In this document: positions 7,055 to 14,670 of the stretch, in pieces | How positions within the stretch are numbered: the stretch's first letter is position 1 | Layout: each line of letters starts with the position of its first letter | From: a virus | DNA: 22,089 bases | Strand: one strand, 5' to 3' | IMG/VR virus record: IMGVR_UViG_3300019458_000364 | Coordinates: 1-22,089 of that record | Translations under genes and position numbers: made by a program | The notes under the pieces: generated by a model | The model's database searches: none | Seen by the model: the letters and a program-made list of their open reading frames with translations, nothing else | Told to the model about the DNA's origin: nothing

Positions 7055-7247
7055 GTCCTGCCTCTTGCCATTTCTGCACCTTGCCGTAGAGCTTCTCGCC
7101 GAGTTGACGCACGAGCTCGCGCTCGGGCCAGGTCAACCGCGGATCATTTGGGCTCACAACGAGGATGTTCTGCTCGCGCCAACCGTCTCGCTTGATGTCC
7201 TCGGGCGGGCGCCGTTCCCCGCCATAGCCTTTCGGGAACCGCCTCAC
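7035..7247 (-). CDS. Small conserved phage protein, unknown function
   Basis: The GTG at 7247 overlaps the stop of the upstream DUF6378 gene as GTGA and gives 70 residues: RFPKGYGGERRPPEDIKRDGW, ILVVSPNDPRLTWPERELVRQLGEKLYG. I associate this KGYGG...PEDIKRDGW pattern with short hypothetical proteins in alphaproteobacterial prophages. A longer frame extends to 7523, but that part is a shadow of the genes upstream. No domain or catalytic motif is visible. The 20-base overlap with DUF6362 suggests translational coupling. Confidence 0.65.
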   Translation of the reverse strand: MRRFPKGYGGERRPPEDIKRDGWREQNILVVSPNDPRLTWPERELVRQLGEKLYGKVQKWQEAGHGSLDR

Positions 7248-7501
7248 CGCGCGACCTCCTGCAGCACGGCCGCATAACCTGCGATATCGAGGATTGAGTC
7301 CTGGTGGCTCGGGTTGTGCCGGAGCCGCGTGAGCTTGAGATCGATCAGGCACAGCACGACTTCTGCCGGCGTGACCGGCCGGCCCAGCGTGATTGACCAG
7401 CGCCACGCAACCGCTTCCATCGAGGCAGCTGGATCGCCGTAGAGCTCGCGCCGCTCGGCGATGACATCCGCCGCGTGTCTCAGCATGGCTTCGCCACTCA
7501 C
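7244..7501 (-). CDS. DUF6378 family phage protein
   Basis: The GTG at 7501 overlaps the ruvC-like stop as GTGA and gives 85 residues; ATG 7486 is an alternative. The sequence RHAADVIAERRELYGDPAASMEAVAWRW, TPAEVVLCLIDLKLTRLRHNP and HQDSILDIAGYAAVLQEV matches the DUF6378 pattern found in phages. The D-x-DIAGYA arrangement and helical layout recall MazG-like nucleotide pyrophosphohydrolase relatives, but catalytic residues cannot be confirmed by eye. Function is unknown; context suggests a part in phage DNA metabolism. Confidence 0.75.
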   Translation of the reverse strand: MSGEAMLRHAADVIAERRELYGDPAASMEAVAWRWSITLGRPVTPAEVVLCLIDLKLTRLRHNPSHQDSILDIAGYAAVLQEVAR

Positions 7502-8250
7502 CGCACGCCTCCCTGCGTTTCAATGGCCCAGAGCAGGATGGCGATCGCGTCAGCTTCGTTATCGTCCTTGGGATTGAAGCCGCGCGCGCGGACGGCCGCG
7601 ATTACTGCTGCTTTGTCAGCGTTGCCCTTGCCAGTGACATGATGCTTGATGGTGCCTACGGGGACACCCTCATACGGGATGCCGCGCTGCTCACACCAGG
7701 CCGTCAACGTTGCCAAGAAGCCGCCATAGAGATGCGCTGCGTCGGTACCGAGGTGGCGGCGGACGCCTTCGTAATAGACCGCAGCGATGCCTCCGGTGAG
7801 TGCGGCGATGCTGTCGAGCCAGCCGCGGAAGCGCAGATAGCGCATGCCGCCGCCATCGTAGCGGCTTGGGCGGAAGGAGGTGGTGCTGCTCTCGATCTTG
7901 CCGCCGGCAAGCCGTACTGCCCAGCCCGTGGTGACGCCGAGGTCAAGAGCAAGAAGCGCACTCGACTGACGGTATGCGTCTCGATCTAGTGCGCTTGCGT
8001 CCTTTCCCGGTTCCTGCCCGACGGTCGTTGCGGGATGGGCAACGGTGGCAACGGTGGCAACACTCTGGCGTGGCGGCTGGAAGGGGCAATTTCTCGGCCA
8101 GTTTCCGGGCTTGGCAACGGTGGCAACGCTAGCAACGGTCTCTTGCAAACAATTTACCACGCGCCCGTGCGCGCACGTGCGCGCGCGCACGTTACACGTA
8201 TAGGAAAGACCGTTGTCACCGTTGCCTTCTAGGTAACCGGTTGCGTGCAT
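7498..8250 (-). CDS. RuvC-like Holliday junction resolvase with repeat-encoded N-terminus
   Basis: Residues about 98-245 form a RuvC/RNase H-fold nuclease: LLALDLGVTTGWA (Asp103), VYYEG (Glu161), PVGTIKHHVTGKGNADK and KDDNEADAIAI (Asp residues 229, 230 and 234). Such phage enzymes resolve branched recombination and replication intermediates before packaging. The start is the difficulty. The only ATG in frame close by is at 8250, with GGGAG 8 bases upstream, giving 250 residues. The first 75 residues are then encoded by the 9-base repeat clusters (repeated VATVA) and the GC-alternating tract (TCNVRARTCAHGR), so they are probably not a folded domain. GTG codons at 8190 and 8160 and a TTG at 8148 are alternatives. 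A much longer frame to 8538 overlaps the primase gene and is rejected. Confidence 0.85.
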   Translation of the reverse strand: MHATGYLEGNGDNGLSYTCNVRARTCAHGRVVNCLQETVASVATVAKPGNWPRNCPFQPPRQSVATVATVAHPATTVGQEPGKDASALDRDAYRQSSALLALDLGVTTGWAVRLAGGKIESSTTSFRPSRYDGGGMRYLRFRGWLDSIAALTGGIAAVYYEGVRRHLGTDAAHLYGGFLATLTAWCEQRGIPYEGVPVGTIKHHVTGKGNADKAAVIAAVRARGFNPKDDNEADAIAILLWAIETQGGVR

Positions 8251-8312
8251 TGAACAATCTCCCTTCTCATACCGTTGCCCAGACCGTTGCCCTAACCGTT
8301 GCCACCGTTGCC
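8038..8312. repeat. Opposed clusters of a 9-base GGCAACGGT motif, candidate origin/control region
   Basis: Rightward copies (GGCAACGGT) lie at 8038, 8047 and 8113, with one-mismatch copies at 8122 and 8131 and a partial copy at 8056. Leftward copies (ACCGTTGCC) lie at 8218, 8271, 8283, 8295 and 8304, with a one-mismatch copy at 8209. All right-half copies point against all left-half copies. Spacing is 9 or 12 bases within clusters. The last copy touches the stop codon of the primase gene (8312-8314). Confidence 0.85.
8167..8192. other. Alternating purine-pyrimidine tract with nested palindromes
   Basis: Twenty-six bases alternate strictly between purine and pyrimidine, containing the perfect palindromes GTGCGCGCAC and GTGCGCGCGCGCAC. 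Such DNA can form left-handed helix or cruciform under supercoiling. It lies almost exactly midway between the two opposed 9-base repeat clusters. Confidence 0.7.
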
Positions 8313-10669
8313 TAGTCCGTCGCGGAAGTCGTCCGGCCTCGCGCCGGAAAGTCGACAACGGTGCTGTCAGAGGCTTCGGGACGGCGATAGCGCTTTTCCC
8401 GCCGGCTCCCCCGGCGGGACCAGTAGAGCTTGAAGCCCATGCTGGTGAGGCAGCGGACGACACGGTTCTGATCGCCCTGTGTCCAGCGTCCGCGCTCCAG
8501 TCCGAGGGCCTGCTCGAGAACCTCACGCACGGAAACATCGCTCAGCGGCTGATTGCGCGGGAATGTGTGCTTGACGCGCTCGTGAAAGCCGTTGTCGGTC
8601 CACTGGAAATCATGGTCGAGCCATTCGCCGATGACCTCTTCCCAGGCATCCGCCTGATAGCGGTCTGCCTGTTGCTCGGCGGCGAGCCGGTCGAGCAGGG
8701 GAGTCTCCAGCCACCACGGCTCCCCTAGCAGGAAGCGCTCGCGGGCCTCGCCCCAGAGCTGGTTGCGATTTTGGGAGAGCGCCTCGAGTTTGATGGCTCG
8801 GCAGGCAATGGGCCAGAACCGCCTTCCGCCCGTTGCATCCTTGAGATAGCCGCCTTCGGGATTGATGCTGCCGGCGAACACGCACTGGCGCGGAAGATCG
8901 ACCAACCGCTTGCCATAGGGCGGCCGGAATCGGTCATGCGTGCGGGACATGAAGGCCTTGATCGAGCTCACTTCGGCTCTGGTCATGGTGTCGAGCTCGG
9001 CCACCTCGATGATCCAGACCCCGCGCGTCTCCATGGCCGCATCCTTGCTGCCGAGGTCGGAGAGGCGGTCGGTGAACCAGGGCTCGGCGAGCACTTTGAG
9101 TGCGGAGGATTTGCGGATGCCCTGCGGCCCTTCGAGGATAAGCACGCAATCGGCCTTGCAGCCCGGGCGGTAGATGCGCGCGACCGCGGAGATGAGCCAA
9201 CGTGGGCCGATGGCCCGCGTGTAGGGCGTGTCGGCGGCGTCGAGATAATGGATGAGCCAGGTGTCGAGGCGTGAGATGCCATCCCACGTCAGGCCGTCGA
9301 GATATTCCCGCACGGGATGGAAGGGGCGATCGCTGGCCACGGTCTCGACCGCTTGCCCGGCCACGGAGGCGGGCACCATGATGCCGTGGCGTTGCAGCCA
9401 TTCGGTGACGAGATAGTCGTCTCGATCCGACCAATTCTGATCTGTTGCTTGCGATGCGAGCGGCGCCCATGGCAGGGGTCTGCGGGCAACCGTTCGGGTT
9501 GCGAAGTCGTCATGCCAGAGAACCTCTTCCCATTCGCCCGCGCTACGCAGCGCATGGATGGCATTGGCAAGGATGGGAAGAATTTTGCCGTCTCGGCTGC
9601 GCAGCAGGCCTGTCTTCCAGGCCTGTGACCGGTCTTGCGGTGCTGTCTTGGCCTCCGTCGCAGCCATTACAAGAGCTCGCGCGGCGTTCGCGCCTTCGCG
9701 GAGCAACAGATCGTTGAAGTCGTCGCCTTGGCGCGGCGGCAGCGCGAGGAAGACCTGACGGCCATCCATGGCAAGCTTTGCCGCTGTGGCTTGAGCGGCA
9801 CGGCGTCCAGCATCGTCGTGATCGACGAGCAGAACCACGCGCGTGATGTCGGGTGGCAGGACGATGCTCTCCATGCCTTGCGCGGAGAGCGTCGCCCACG
9901 CGGGTAGATCCGGGCAGGCCGTCATGACGGCAAGAGCGGTCTCTATGCCTTCGGCAAGTCCGATGAGGCCGTCGCGGGGTTCGGCCAATCGCACGGCGCC
10001 GCCGCCGACGGATCCGAGCGTCTTGCGCGCGGGCGAGATCTCAGCCTTGGCGGGCTTCTGGGGATCGAGATAGGTGCGATGGAGCGCGAGCTGCTGGCCG
10101 GCTGCGTCACGGACGATGGCGACCATGCCGGGAAAGCCGCGCTTGACCTCCCAATGGGCAAGGTCGGGATGGAACAGGAGATCGGGCGAGGCGGGCGCCG
10201 TAATCCCGCGCGCAGCGAGATACGCTTCCGCGTGCGTGCCGACGAGAGGTCGGGCGTGCGAGAGGATGATGGTAATCTCCCGCGCGGTGTCTTCCGGCGA
10301 CTGCCGTTTCGGCTTTCCTGCTGGGCGCGGCGTGGACTGGGCGAGGCCTGCGACATCGGCCGCATAGGCGAAGAGCGGCGCTCCCTTGAGTCCGGTTGCC
10401 TCGCCGAGCGCGCTCAGAGGATCGCCGCCCTTCTGGCCATCGTGGTCGTACCAATCGCCAGCGTGCGCATCCTTCAGCGCAATAACGCAGGAGCCATTCT
10501 TGCGCGGGGCGCGACCAGAGATGTCGGCGAGCCGCCACTCGTCGCCCTCGCGTCGGCCGTTGGGGAAATGTCGTGGCACCCAGATCGCCGCCGTCTCGCG
10601 CAGGCGTGCGACGATCGCCTCGAGATCGAAGCGGGGTGGAGGGGCGCTAGCGTCATTGAGGTCGATCAT
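8312..10669 (-). CDS. Phage primase-helicase (Toprim + VapE-type ATPase)
   Basis: A 785-residue protein; the ATG at 10669 has GAGGGGG 6 bases upstream. Residues 20-110 resemble the N-terminal region of phage primases (GRAPRKNGSC, GDWYDHDGQKGGDPLSAL). A DUF7146/Toprim part follows at about 125-335, with the catalytic Glu240 in GLAEGIETALA and Asp283/285/286 in LVDHDDAGRRAA. The second half (about 405-690) is a VapE-type helicase: Walker A GPQGIRKSS at 514-522 (Arg in place of the usual last Gly), Walker B-like WIIEVAELD, then SRTHDRFRPPYGK, VFAGSINPE and DATGGRRFWPI. It should prime and unwind DNA at the phage origin. The 9-base repeat region lies directly downstream, which fits an origin there. 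Both domains appear intact. Confidence 0.92.
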   Translation of the reverse strand: MIDLNDASAPPPRFDLEAIVARLRETAAIWVPRHFPNGRREGDEWRLADISGRAPRKNGSCVIALKDAHAGDWYDHDGQKGGDPLSALGEATGLKGAPLFAYAADVAGLAQSTPRPAGKPKRQSPEDTAREITIILSHARPLVGTHAEAYLAARGITAPASPDLLFHPDLAHWEVKRGFPGMVAIVRDAAGQQLALHRTYLDPQKPAKAEISPARKTLGSVGGGAVRLAEPRDGLIGLAEGIETALAVMTACPDLPAWATLSAQGMESIVLPPDITRVVLLVDHDDAGRRAAQATAAKLAMDGRQVFLALPPRQGDDFNDLLLREGANAARALVMAATEAKTAPQDRSQAWKTGLLRSRDGKILPILANAIHALRSAGEWEEVLWHDDFATRTVARRPLPWAPLASQATDQNWSDRDDYLVTEWLQRHGIMVPASVAGQAVETVASDRPFHPVREYLDGLTWDGISRLDTWLIHYLDAADTPYTRAIGPRWLISAVARIYRPGCKADCVLILEGPQGIRKSSALKVLAEPWFTDRLSDLGSKDAAMETRGVWIIEVAELDTMTRAEVSSIKAFMSRTHDRFRPPYGKRLVDLPRQCVFAGSINPEGGYLKDATGGRRFWPIACRAIKLEALSQNRNQLWGEARERFLLGEPWWLETPLLDRLAAEQQADRYQADAWEEVIGEWLDHDFQWTDNGFHERVKHTFPRNQPLSDVSVREVLEQALGLERGRWTQGDQNRVVRCLTSMGFKLYWSRRGSRREKRYRRPEASDSTVVDFPARGRTTSATD

Positions 10670-10679
10670 GCGCGCCCCC

Positions 10680-12605
10680 TCAGTCCAGGATCACGAGCCC
10701 GCGCTCGGCGCGCGTGATGGCGGTGTAGAGCCAGTGCGCGCGATCTTCGGCGGTGCGGCCCAGCCCGTCGTCAAAGACGATTACGTTCTCCCACTGGCTT
10801 CCCTGTGCCTTGTGACAGGTGATCGCCCAGCCCCACACCGCCTCAATGATCGTTTTCTTCTTCCAGTGATCGCGACGCTGGCGCTCGGGATCGGGCGCGA
10901 CGTGGTCGGCGAAATATCCCTTGTAGATACGGAAGCGCTCGCGTGCGCCATTGGCCCCGCCGATCTTCTGGCCGTCCTCGGTGGTGATCACGGCACTGCA
11001 GGAGATGTCGTCCTCGTCCTTCACCTCGGTGAGGTCGAGGAACATGCCGTTGATGAGGCCGAGATCGTTGCGGTTCTTGAGGCAGATGATCTTTTCACCG
11101 CAGCCTGAGGGATAGACGCCGTCGAAGCCGGCCGCACGCTTCATGGCGAGATTGAGCTGCAACCGCGTCGCGTTCCTGCCGCAGATGACCTGGCCGCCGC
11201 AAAGCATCTGCGCCGGCGTGACCTCATCCCTCCGCATCTTCCAGACGAAGGTGTCGTGCTCACCGTAAGGAATGGGCTTGCCTTCGCGCGCGAGCGTGGC
11301 GAGGCGAATGATGGCGCTCTCGCCAGCCTGGCGGTGGATCTCAGTTAGCATCACGTCGGGCTTGGCTTGCGTGAACGCGCCTTCGCCCTTCACTGGCGGA
11401 AGCTGCCCGGGATCGCCGAGCACGAGGATCGGCTTGCCGAAGGCCAGCAGATCGCGCGCCATGGCGTCGCCGACCATCGACACCTCGTCTAGCACCAGAA
11501 GCTTGGCGTCGCGCAGGGCCGACTGCTCGTTGAGCACGAAGCGCGGCTTGTGGCTATCGGCGAGACGAAGCTCAAGCGAGCGAAGCTGCGATTCCGCGAA
11601 CAGACGCTCGGCGGCGCCCATAGCGGGCAGCTTCGCCTTGAGATCGGCGATTTCCTCCTTGATCCGCTCGATCTCGGCGGGGGTCGCTTCCGAGACCCGG
11701 TAGATCAGCGAATGGATGGTCGAAGCCGGCGTGCCCTTGCGGGTCATGACGAGGGCCGCCTTGCCGGTGAACGCCGAATACAGGACGCCGTTCGGACCGT
11801 CCTCCAGGCCCAGCTCCTCAATGGCGTGTCTCGTAATGGTTGTTTTTCCCGATCCCGCATAGCCAAACACGCGGAACACCTGCTGTTTTGCCGTGCGGTT
11901 GATGAACCAATCCTTGATCGCGGTGATGGCGCGCGTCTGGGCGTCGGACGGGGTGAAGCCGCTCATAAGTGGACCTCTCGGCAGAAGCATTTCAATGGAA
12001 TGGGATTCGATCAGCGTGTTGCTGTTCGAAGGTTGCTCGTCCGGAACGTGGCCCCAGCTTCTGCCGCGGATCACGTCGGAGACGGTCACGATGTGTATGC
12101 CGAATTTCTGTGCGATGGTCGCCAGTGAGGCCCCCGTTCGACGCATCGACCGAACTCGTGGAATATCGGCTTCCGTCAGTTTTGCTCCGCCCACCCGGCT
12201 TCCTTTTGGGGTGTTGCGGTTCCATCCCTTGTTCCGCATCCGGTCATTGTGGTTATCCAACCTTGTGCCCCACCTGAGGTTCTCAACCACATTGTTCGAC
12301 GGAACATCATCGAGGTGACGCACGATCGCATCGGGAGAAGGAGGCGGCCCAATGAACGCGAGCGCGACGAGCCGGTGAACCCATTGCTTCTTCGTATTTC
12401 CGTCGCGAACAAGCATTACGTACTGGTGTCCGCTACGACGTGAGACTGCTGGTTTCAGTTCATGTCCAGCAGGCCAATTGTGCTTTGCAACCGCGCGCCT
12501 GATACAGCCTCGATTACTCACCTCGTAGTTCGAATAATTGGGAACCTCGCGCCACTCCTCGGTCGCATCACCGTGCGCAATGACCGCAGGAGCGATACTG
12601 TTCAT
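10680..12605 (-). CDS. RecD/Dda-like helicase with N-terminal NUMOD4-HNH domain in frame
   Basis: The ATG at 12605 overlaps the upstream stop as ATGA and opens a 641-residue frame. Residues 17-65 look like NUMOD4 (EWREVPNYSNYEVSNRGCIRR). About 80-130 is an HNH_3 nuclease (VHRLVALAFIG, VRHLDDVPSNN, VENLRWGT, DNHNDR), and about 155-200 is a small DNA-binding helix-turn-helix (ATIAQKFGIHIVTVSDVIRGRSW). The helicase begins at residue 214, whose ATG (11966) has AGAGG upstream and could start a separate 428-residue protein. It has Walker A GYAGSGKTT, LVLDEVSMVGD, LGDPGQLPPV and WAITCHKAQGSQW, typical of superfamily 1 RecD-like enzymes. The first part has lower GC and reads as an inserted homing-type nuclease. 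Whether a fused protein, two proteins or both are made is open. Confidence 0.88.
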   Translation of the reverse strand: MNSIAPAVIAHGDATEEWREVPNYSNYEVSNRGCIRRAVAKHNWPAGHELKPAVSRRSGHQYVMLVRDGNTKKQWVHRLVALAFIGPPPSPDAIVRHLDDVPSNNVVENLRWGTRLDNHNDRMRNKGWNRNTPKGSRVGGAKLTEADIPRVRSMRRTGASLATIAQKFGIHIVTVSDVIRGRSWGHVPDEQPSNSNTLIESHSIEMLLPRGPLMSGFTPSDAQTRAITAIKDWFINRTAKQQVFRVFGYAGSGKTTITRHAIEELGLEDGPNGVLYSAFTGKAALVMTRKGTPASTIHSLIYRVSEATPAEIERIKEEIADLKAKLPAMGAAERLFAESQLRSLELRLADSHKPRFVLNEQSALRDAKLLVLDEVSMVGDAMARDLLAFGKPILVLGDPGQLPPVKGEGAFTQAKPDVMLTEIHRQAGESAIIRLATLAREGKPIPYGEHDTFVWKMRRDEVTPAQMLCGGQVICGRNATRLQLNLAMKRAAGFDGVYPSGCGEKIICLKNRNDLGLINGMFLDLTEVKDEDDISCSAVITTEDGQKIGGANGARERFRIYKGYFADHVAPDPERQRRDHWKKKTIIEAVWGWAITCHKAQGSQWENVIVFDDGLGRTAEDRAHWLYTAITRAERGLVILD

Positions 12606-13369
12606 CGGCCCATCTCCCAGCAACGGCCGGCATAAGGGCAGGCGCGGCAGAGATAGAAGTCGGAGGCGGCGGCAATTCGGGGCGGCAGCTCGCCCGCCTC
12701 GGCGGCGCGGATGATCTCGACTGCCTTGTCGGAGAGCGCCTGCGCCTCAACCGAATCGAAAGGAACGACCTCGTGGTGGAGGAGCTGATTGTCCTTATTG
12801 AGGGCAGTGAAGAGCGCGGCCTCGAGCTCCATGTAGGCCATGTAGAGCTGGACTTGCGCGAAGTAGAGCGGCTTCGAAGCGCGAAGGCCTCGCTTGACGA
12901 GCTCGTTCCAGGATTTGGCGTTGAGCGCCTTGTGCTCCCACAGGGCAGGCCAAAGGATGCCGATATCGGGCCCAGCGACGATCACGCCGTCGATATGGCC
13001 GCGGAGTCTGCCGCCGGCGGCCGAGAAACCGAATTGGCTGCCATCACGGCGTTCCGATCTGAGATCGAAGCCCGCGGCACGCAGCCAGCGGACCGACAGC
13101 GCCTCGAAACGGTGGCCGGCTTCGAAGATGCGCAAAGCCGCACCATCGATCTCGCGACCCTCATCCGGCGGCACATGGGTGATCTCGTAGACGAGCTTGC
13201 GCGCGCAGGGCTCGCCTATGCGACTTGCGCCCAGATAGTCGCGCGCTGGTTCCGCCTGTCGTTCGGCCAGCAACGCGGCATCGATCAGGCCGTTGATCCG
13301 GGCAGCGACGCTGTCGGCCCGAGCGCCGCCATAGGTGAAACCGGAAGTGTGATTGAGATCGACGAGCAT
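12602..13369 (-). CDS. PD-(D/E)XK nuclease, Cas4/RecB-like
   Basis: The ATG at 13369 with GAGG 8 bases upstream gives 255 residues; TTG 13381 is an alternative. The nuclease core shows GHIDGVIV (Asp127), LWEHKALNAKSW (Glu145, Lys147) and YFAQVQLYMAY (Gln172, Tyr176), the RecB/Cas4 arrangement. Cys55 in GEPCARKLVYE together with Cys241, Cys244 and Cys250 in CRACPYAGRC gives the four-cysteine pattern that holds an iron-sulfur cluster in Cas4 and AddB-type nucleases. In phages such enzymes act as exonucleases in recombination, next to an ATPase and an ssDNA-binding protein, as here. The helicase gene overlaps its stop by 4 bases. There are no CRISPR genes, so a Cas4 role in adaptation is not suggested. 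Confidence 0.88.
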   Translation of the reverse strand: MLVDLNHTSGFTYGGARADSVAARINGLIDAALLAERQAEPARDYLGASRIGEPCARKLVYEITHVPPDEGREIDGAALRIFEAGHRFEALSVRWLRAAGFDLRSERRDGSQFGFSAAGGRLRGHIDGVIVAGPDIGILWPALWEHKALNAKSWNELVKRGLRASKPLYFAQVQLYMAYMELEAALFTALNKDNQLLHHEVVPFDSVEAQALSDKAVEIIRAAEAGELPPRIAAASDFYLCRACPYAGRCWEMGR

Positions 13370-13377
13370 GCGCGGCC

Positions 13378-13746
13378 TCAAAAGGGAATGGGGTCGTTCA
13401 GATCGTCGCGGGACCGCTTCTCGGCGGCTTGGCGCTGTATCGAGTCCTGGAAGCCATCGATGCAGGCTTCGATCAGCCGATCGATCTCTTCGGCCTTGCG
13501 ATCATAGAAGGGCACCATAAGTCCGAGCTCGGTCAGTGCCTCGGCAAAGAACCGCCTGGCGTCCTTGATTGCTTGTTTTTCCAGGTCGGTCTTATCGATC
13601 ATGCCGTTCATCCCGTTCGCCAGCGCCGAGCCGGCATCGAGGCAGCGCATCGAGCAGAAGCGGTGGTGCGGAAACCATTCCCAGAGCAGCCGGTGGCAGT
13701 AGCCGAAACCGCGCGCCTCCCGCCCGCACAGCGCGCATGGCGTCAG
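13378..13746 (-). CDS. DUF6511 family phage protein, possible CTG start
   Basis: The C-terminal 120 residues look like DUF6511: PCALCGREARGFGYCHR, FCSMRCLDAGSA, MIDKTDLEKQAIKDARRFFAEALTELGLM, ending NDPIPF. The paired CxxC-like cysteines (CALC, then C and CSMRC) suggest zinc binding. No ATG or GTG exists near the start of the homology. A CTG at 13746 would overlap the upstream stop as CTGA, mirroring the ATGA/GTGA overlaps elsewhere in this operon. A TTG at 13785 is the other choice; a longer frame to 13965 is a shadow. Function is unknown; position in the recombination block suggests a DNA-related accessory role. Confidence 0.7.
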   Translation of the reverse strand: MTPCALCGREARGFGYCHRLLWEWFPHHRFCSMRCLDAGSALANGMNGMIDKTDLEKQAIKDARRFFAEALTELGLMVPFYDRKAEEIDRLIEACIDGFQDSIQRQAAEKRSRDDLNDPIPF

Positions 13747-13979
13747 CCGCGCAAGAGCTGCTCGATCGGGTCCTCGCTGGGCCAACCCTGGCCATGGAGA
13801 CGCTCCGACTGCAGTACGATCCAGCGGGAGATGGCATTGCTCGCCATCGCCTCGAGATCGGCCATGGTCAGAGAGGCGATTGGGCTTCGGAGCTTTCCAG
13901 CGCCTCTTGCTTCGAGCCAAGCGCCGATGGCCCTTGCGGCCTCGCGGGTGACGTGCGCCTGCCACGCGTCCTCGCTCAT
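13743..13979 (-). CDS. Small conserved phage protein, unknown function
   Basis: A 78-residue protein from ATG 13979: MSEDAWQAHVTREAARAIGAWLEARGAG, then LRSPIASLTMADLEAMASNAISRWIVLQSERL. It is mainly helical, acidic at the start, with no catalytic motif or membrane segment. I associate the pattern with hypothetical proteins in the same operon position in other alphaproteobacterial prophages. It begins 5 bases after the upstream stop, and its own stop is close to or overlaps the start of the DUF6511 gene. Confidence 0.65.
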   Translation of the reverse strand: MSEDAWQAHVTREAARAIGAWLEARGAGKLRSPIASLTMADLEAMASNAISRWIVLQSERLHGQGWPSEDPIEQLLRG

Positions 13980-13983
13980 CGGC

Positions 13984-14670
13984 CTAACCGTTGAGCCATG
14001 CCGGACCGGCAGGCTTGTTCGCCTGCGGCTGCGATTGCGGTGCTGCAGGCGCGGCTTTTTTGACCCAGGCGGGAGCTGCAGATGGTGCCGGTCCCTGTTG
14101 TGTCTGGGTGGCCGCCGCCCGGCGGCTTGGCCTTGGCGGAACGTCGCGACCTTCCATCACCGCCTTCCACTCCTTCTCATTCGGGAGCACCACGCGGTCG
14201 AGCCGGTTCTGATCGCCATAGCGGGCGTCGTCGCTCGGCTCGACCTTGATCTTGGCGACGAAGCTGATGCCGTTGAGATCGGCAAGCCCACGCAAAACAC
14301 GCTTTGTCTTTGCCGCCTCGCTCATGTCCTCTGGATCGAGCCCAAGCGCGCTGTCGATCATGGCACGGAAGGTGCTCTTGGAGATCTTCCAGCCGATCGA
14401 CACGCCGTTCTCGTCGACCTTGCCGCCCTTGACGGTGAACATCTGCCACAATTTGCGCCTGGCGTGCGGGCCCTCCAGCACCGTGAATTCGCAGTCGAGC
14501 ATGCGCACGTCGCTGGCGGGATCTCTTGGTGCCCGCAGCAGACTGCGGTCGAGCTCGCCCTCGCCATCGATCCCGGCGGGGCGGATGGTCATGGCCAGCT
14601 TGGCGAAGCTGCCGTCCGGAATGAGCTCGGAGCTTTTCTGCTGATCGGCATCGTTAAGGTCGAAACTCAT
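13984..14670 (-). CDS. Possible phage ssDNA-binding protein (DUF669-like)
   Basis: A 228-residue protein from ATG 14670, overlapping the upstream ATPase stop as ATGA. Residues 1-170 are an ordered domain (MSFDLNDADQQKSSELIPDG, LDCEFTVLEGPHARRKLWQMFTV, NGVSIGWKISKSTFRAMIDSALGLDP, ISFVAKIKVEP). A disordered tail rich in Ala, Pro and Gln follows, ending GPAWLNG. This resembles DUF669-like proteins that replace SSB beside phage RecA/Sak4-type ATPases, in both position and architecture. The tail lacks the acidic end of bacterial SSB. The ssDNA-binding role is inferred from resemblance and neighbours. Confidence 0.65.
   Translation of the reverse strand: MSFDLNDADQQKSSELIPDGSFAKLAMTIRPAGIDGEGELDRSLLRAPRDPASDVRMLDCEFTVLEGPHARRKLWQMFTVKGGKVDENGVSIGWKISKSTFRAMIDSALGLDPEDMSEAAKTKRVLRGLADLNGISFVAKIKVEPSDDARYGDQNRLDRVVLPNEKEWKAVMEGRDVPPRPSRRAAATQTQQGPAPSAAPAWVKKAAPAAPQSQPQANKPAGPAWLNG

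Noticed and set aside
8038-8312. CRISPR array
   Set aside because: Repeats are 9 bases, in both orientations, with spacers of 0-3 bases; no cas genes are present and the Cas4-like gene sits in a phage recombination operon.
8251-8538. Upstream extension of the RuvC-like frame
   Set aside because: It overlaps the well-supported end of the primase gene on the same strand, and the residues show no conserved domain; ATG 8250 has a ribosome binding site.
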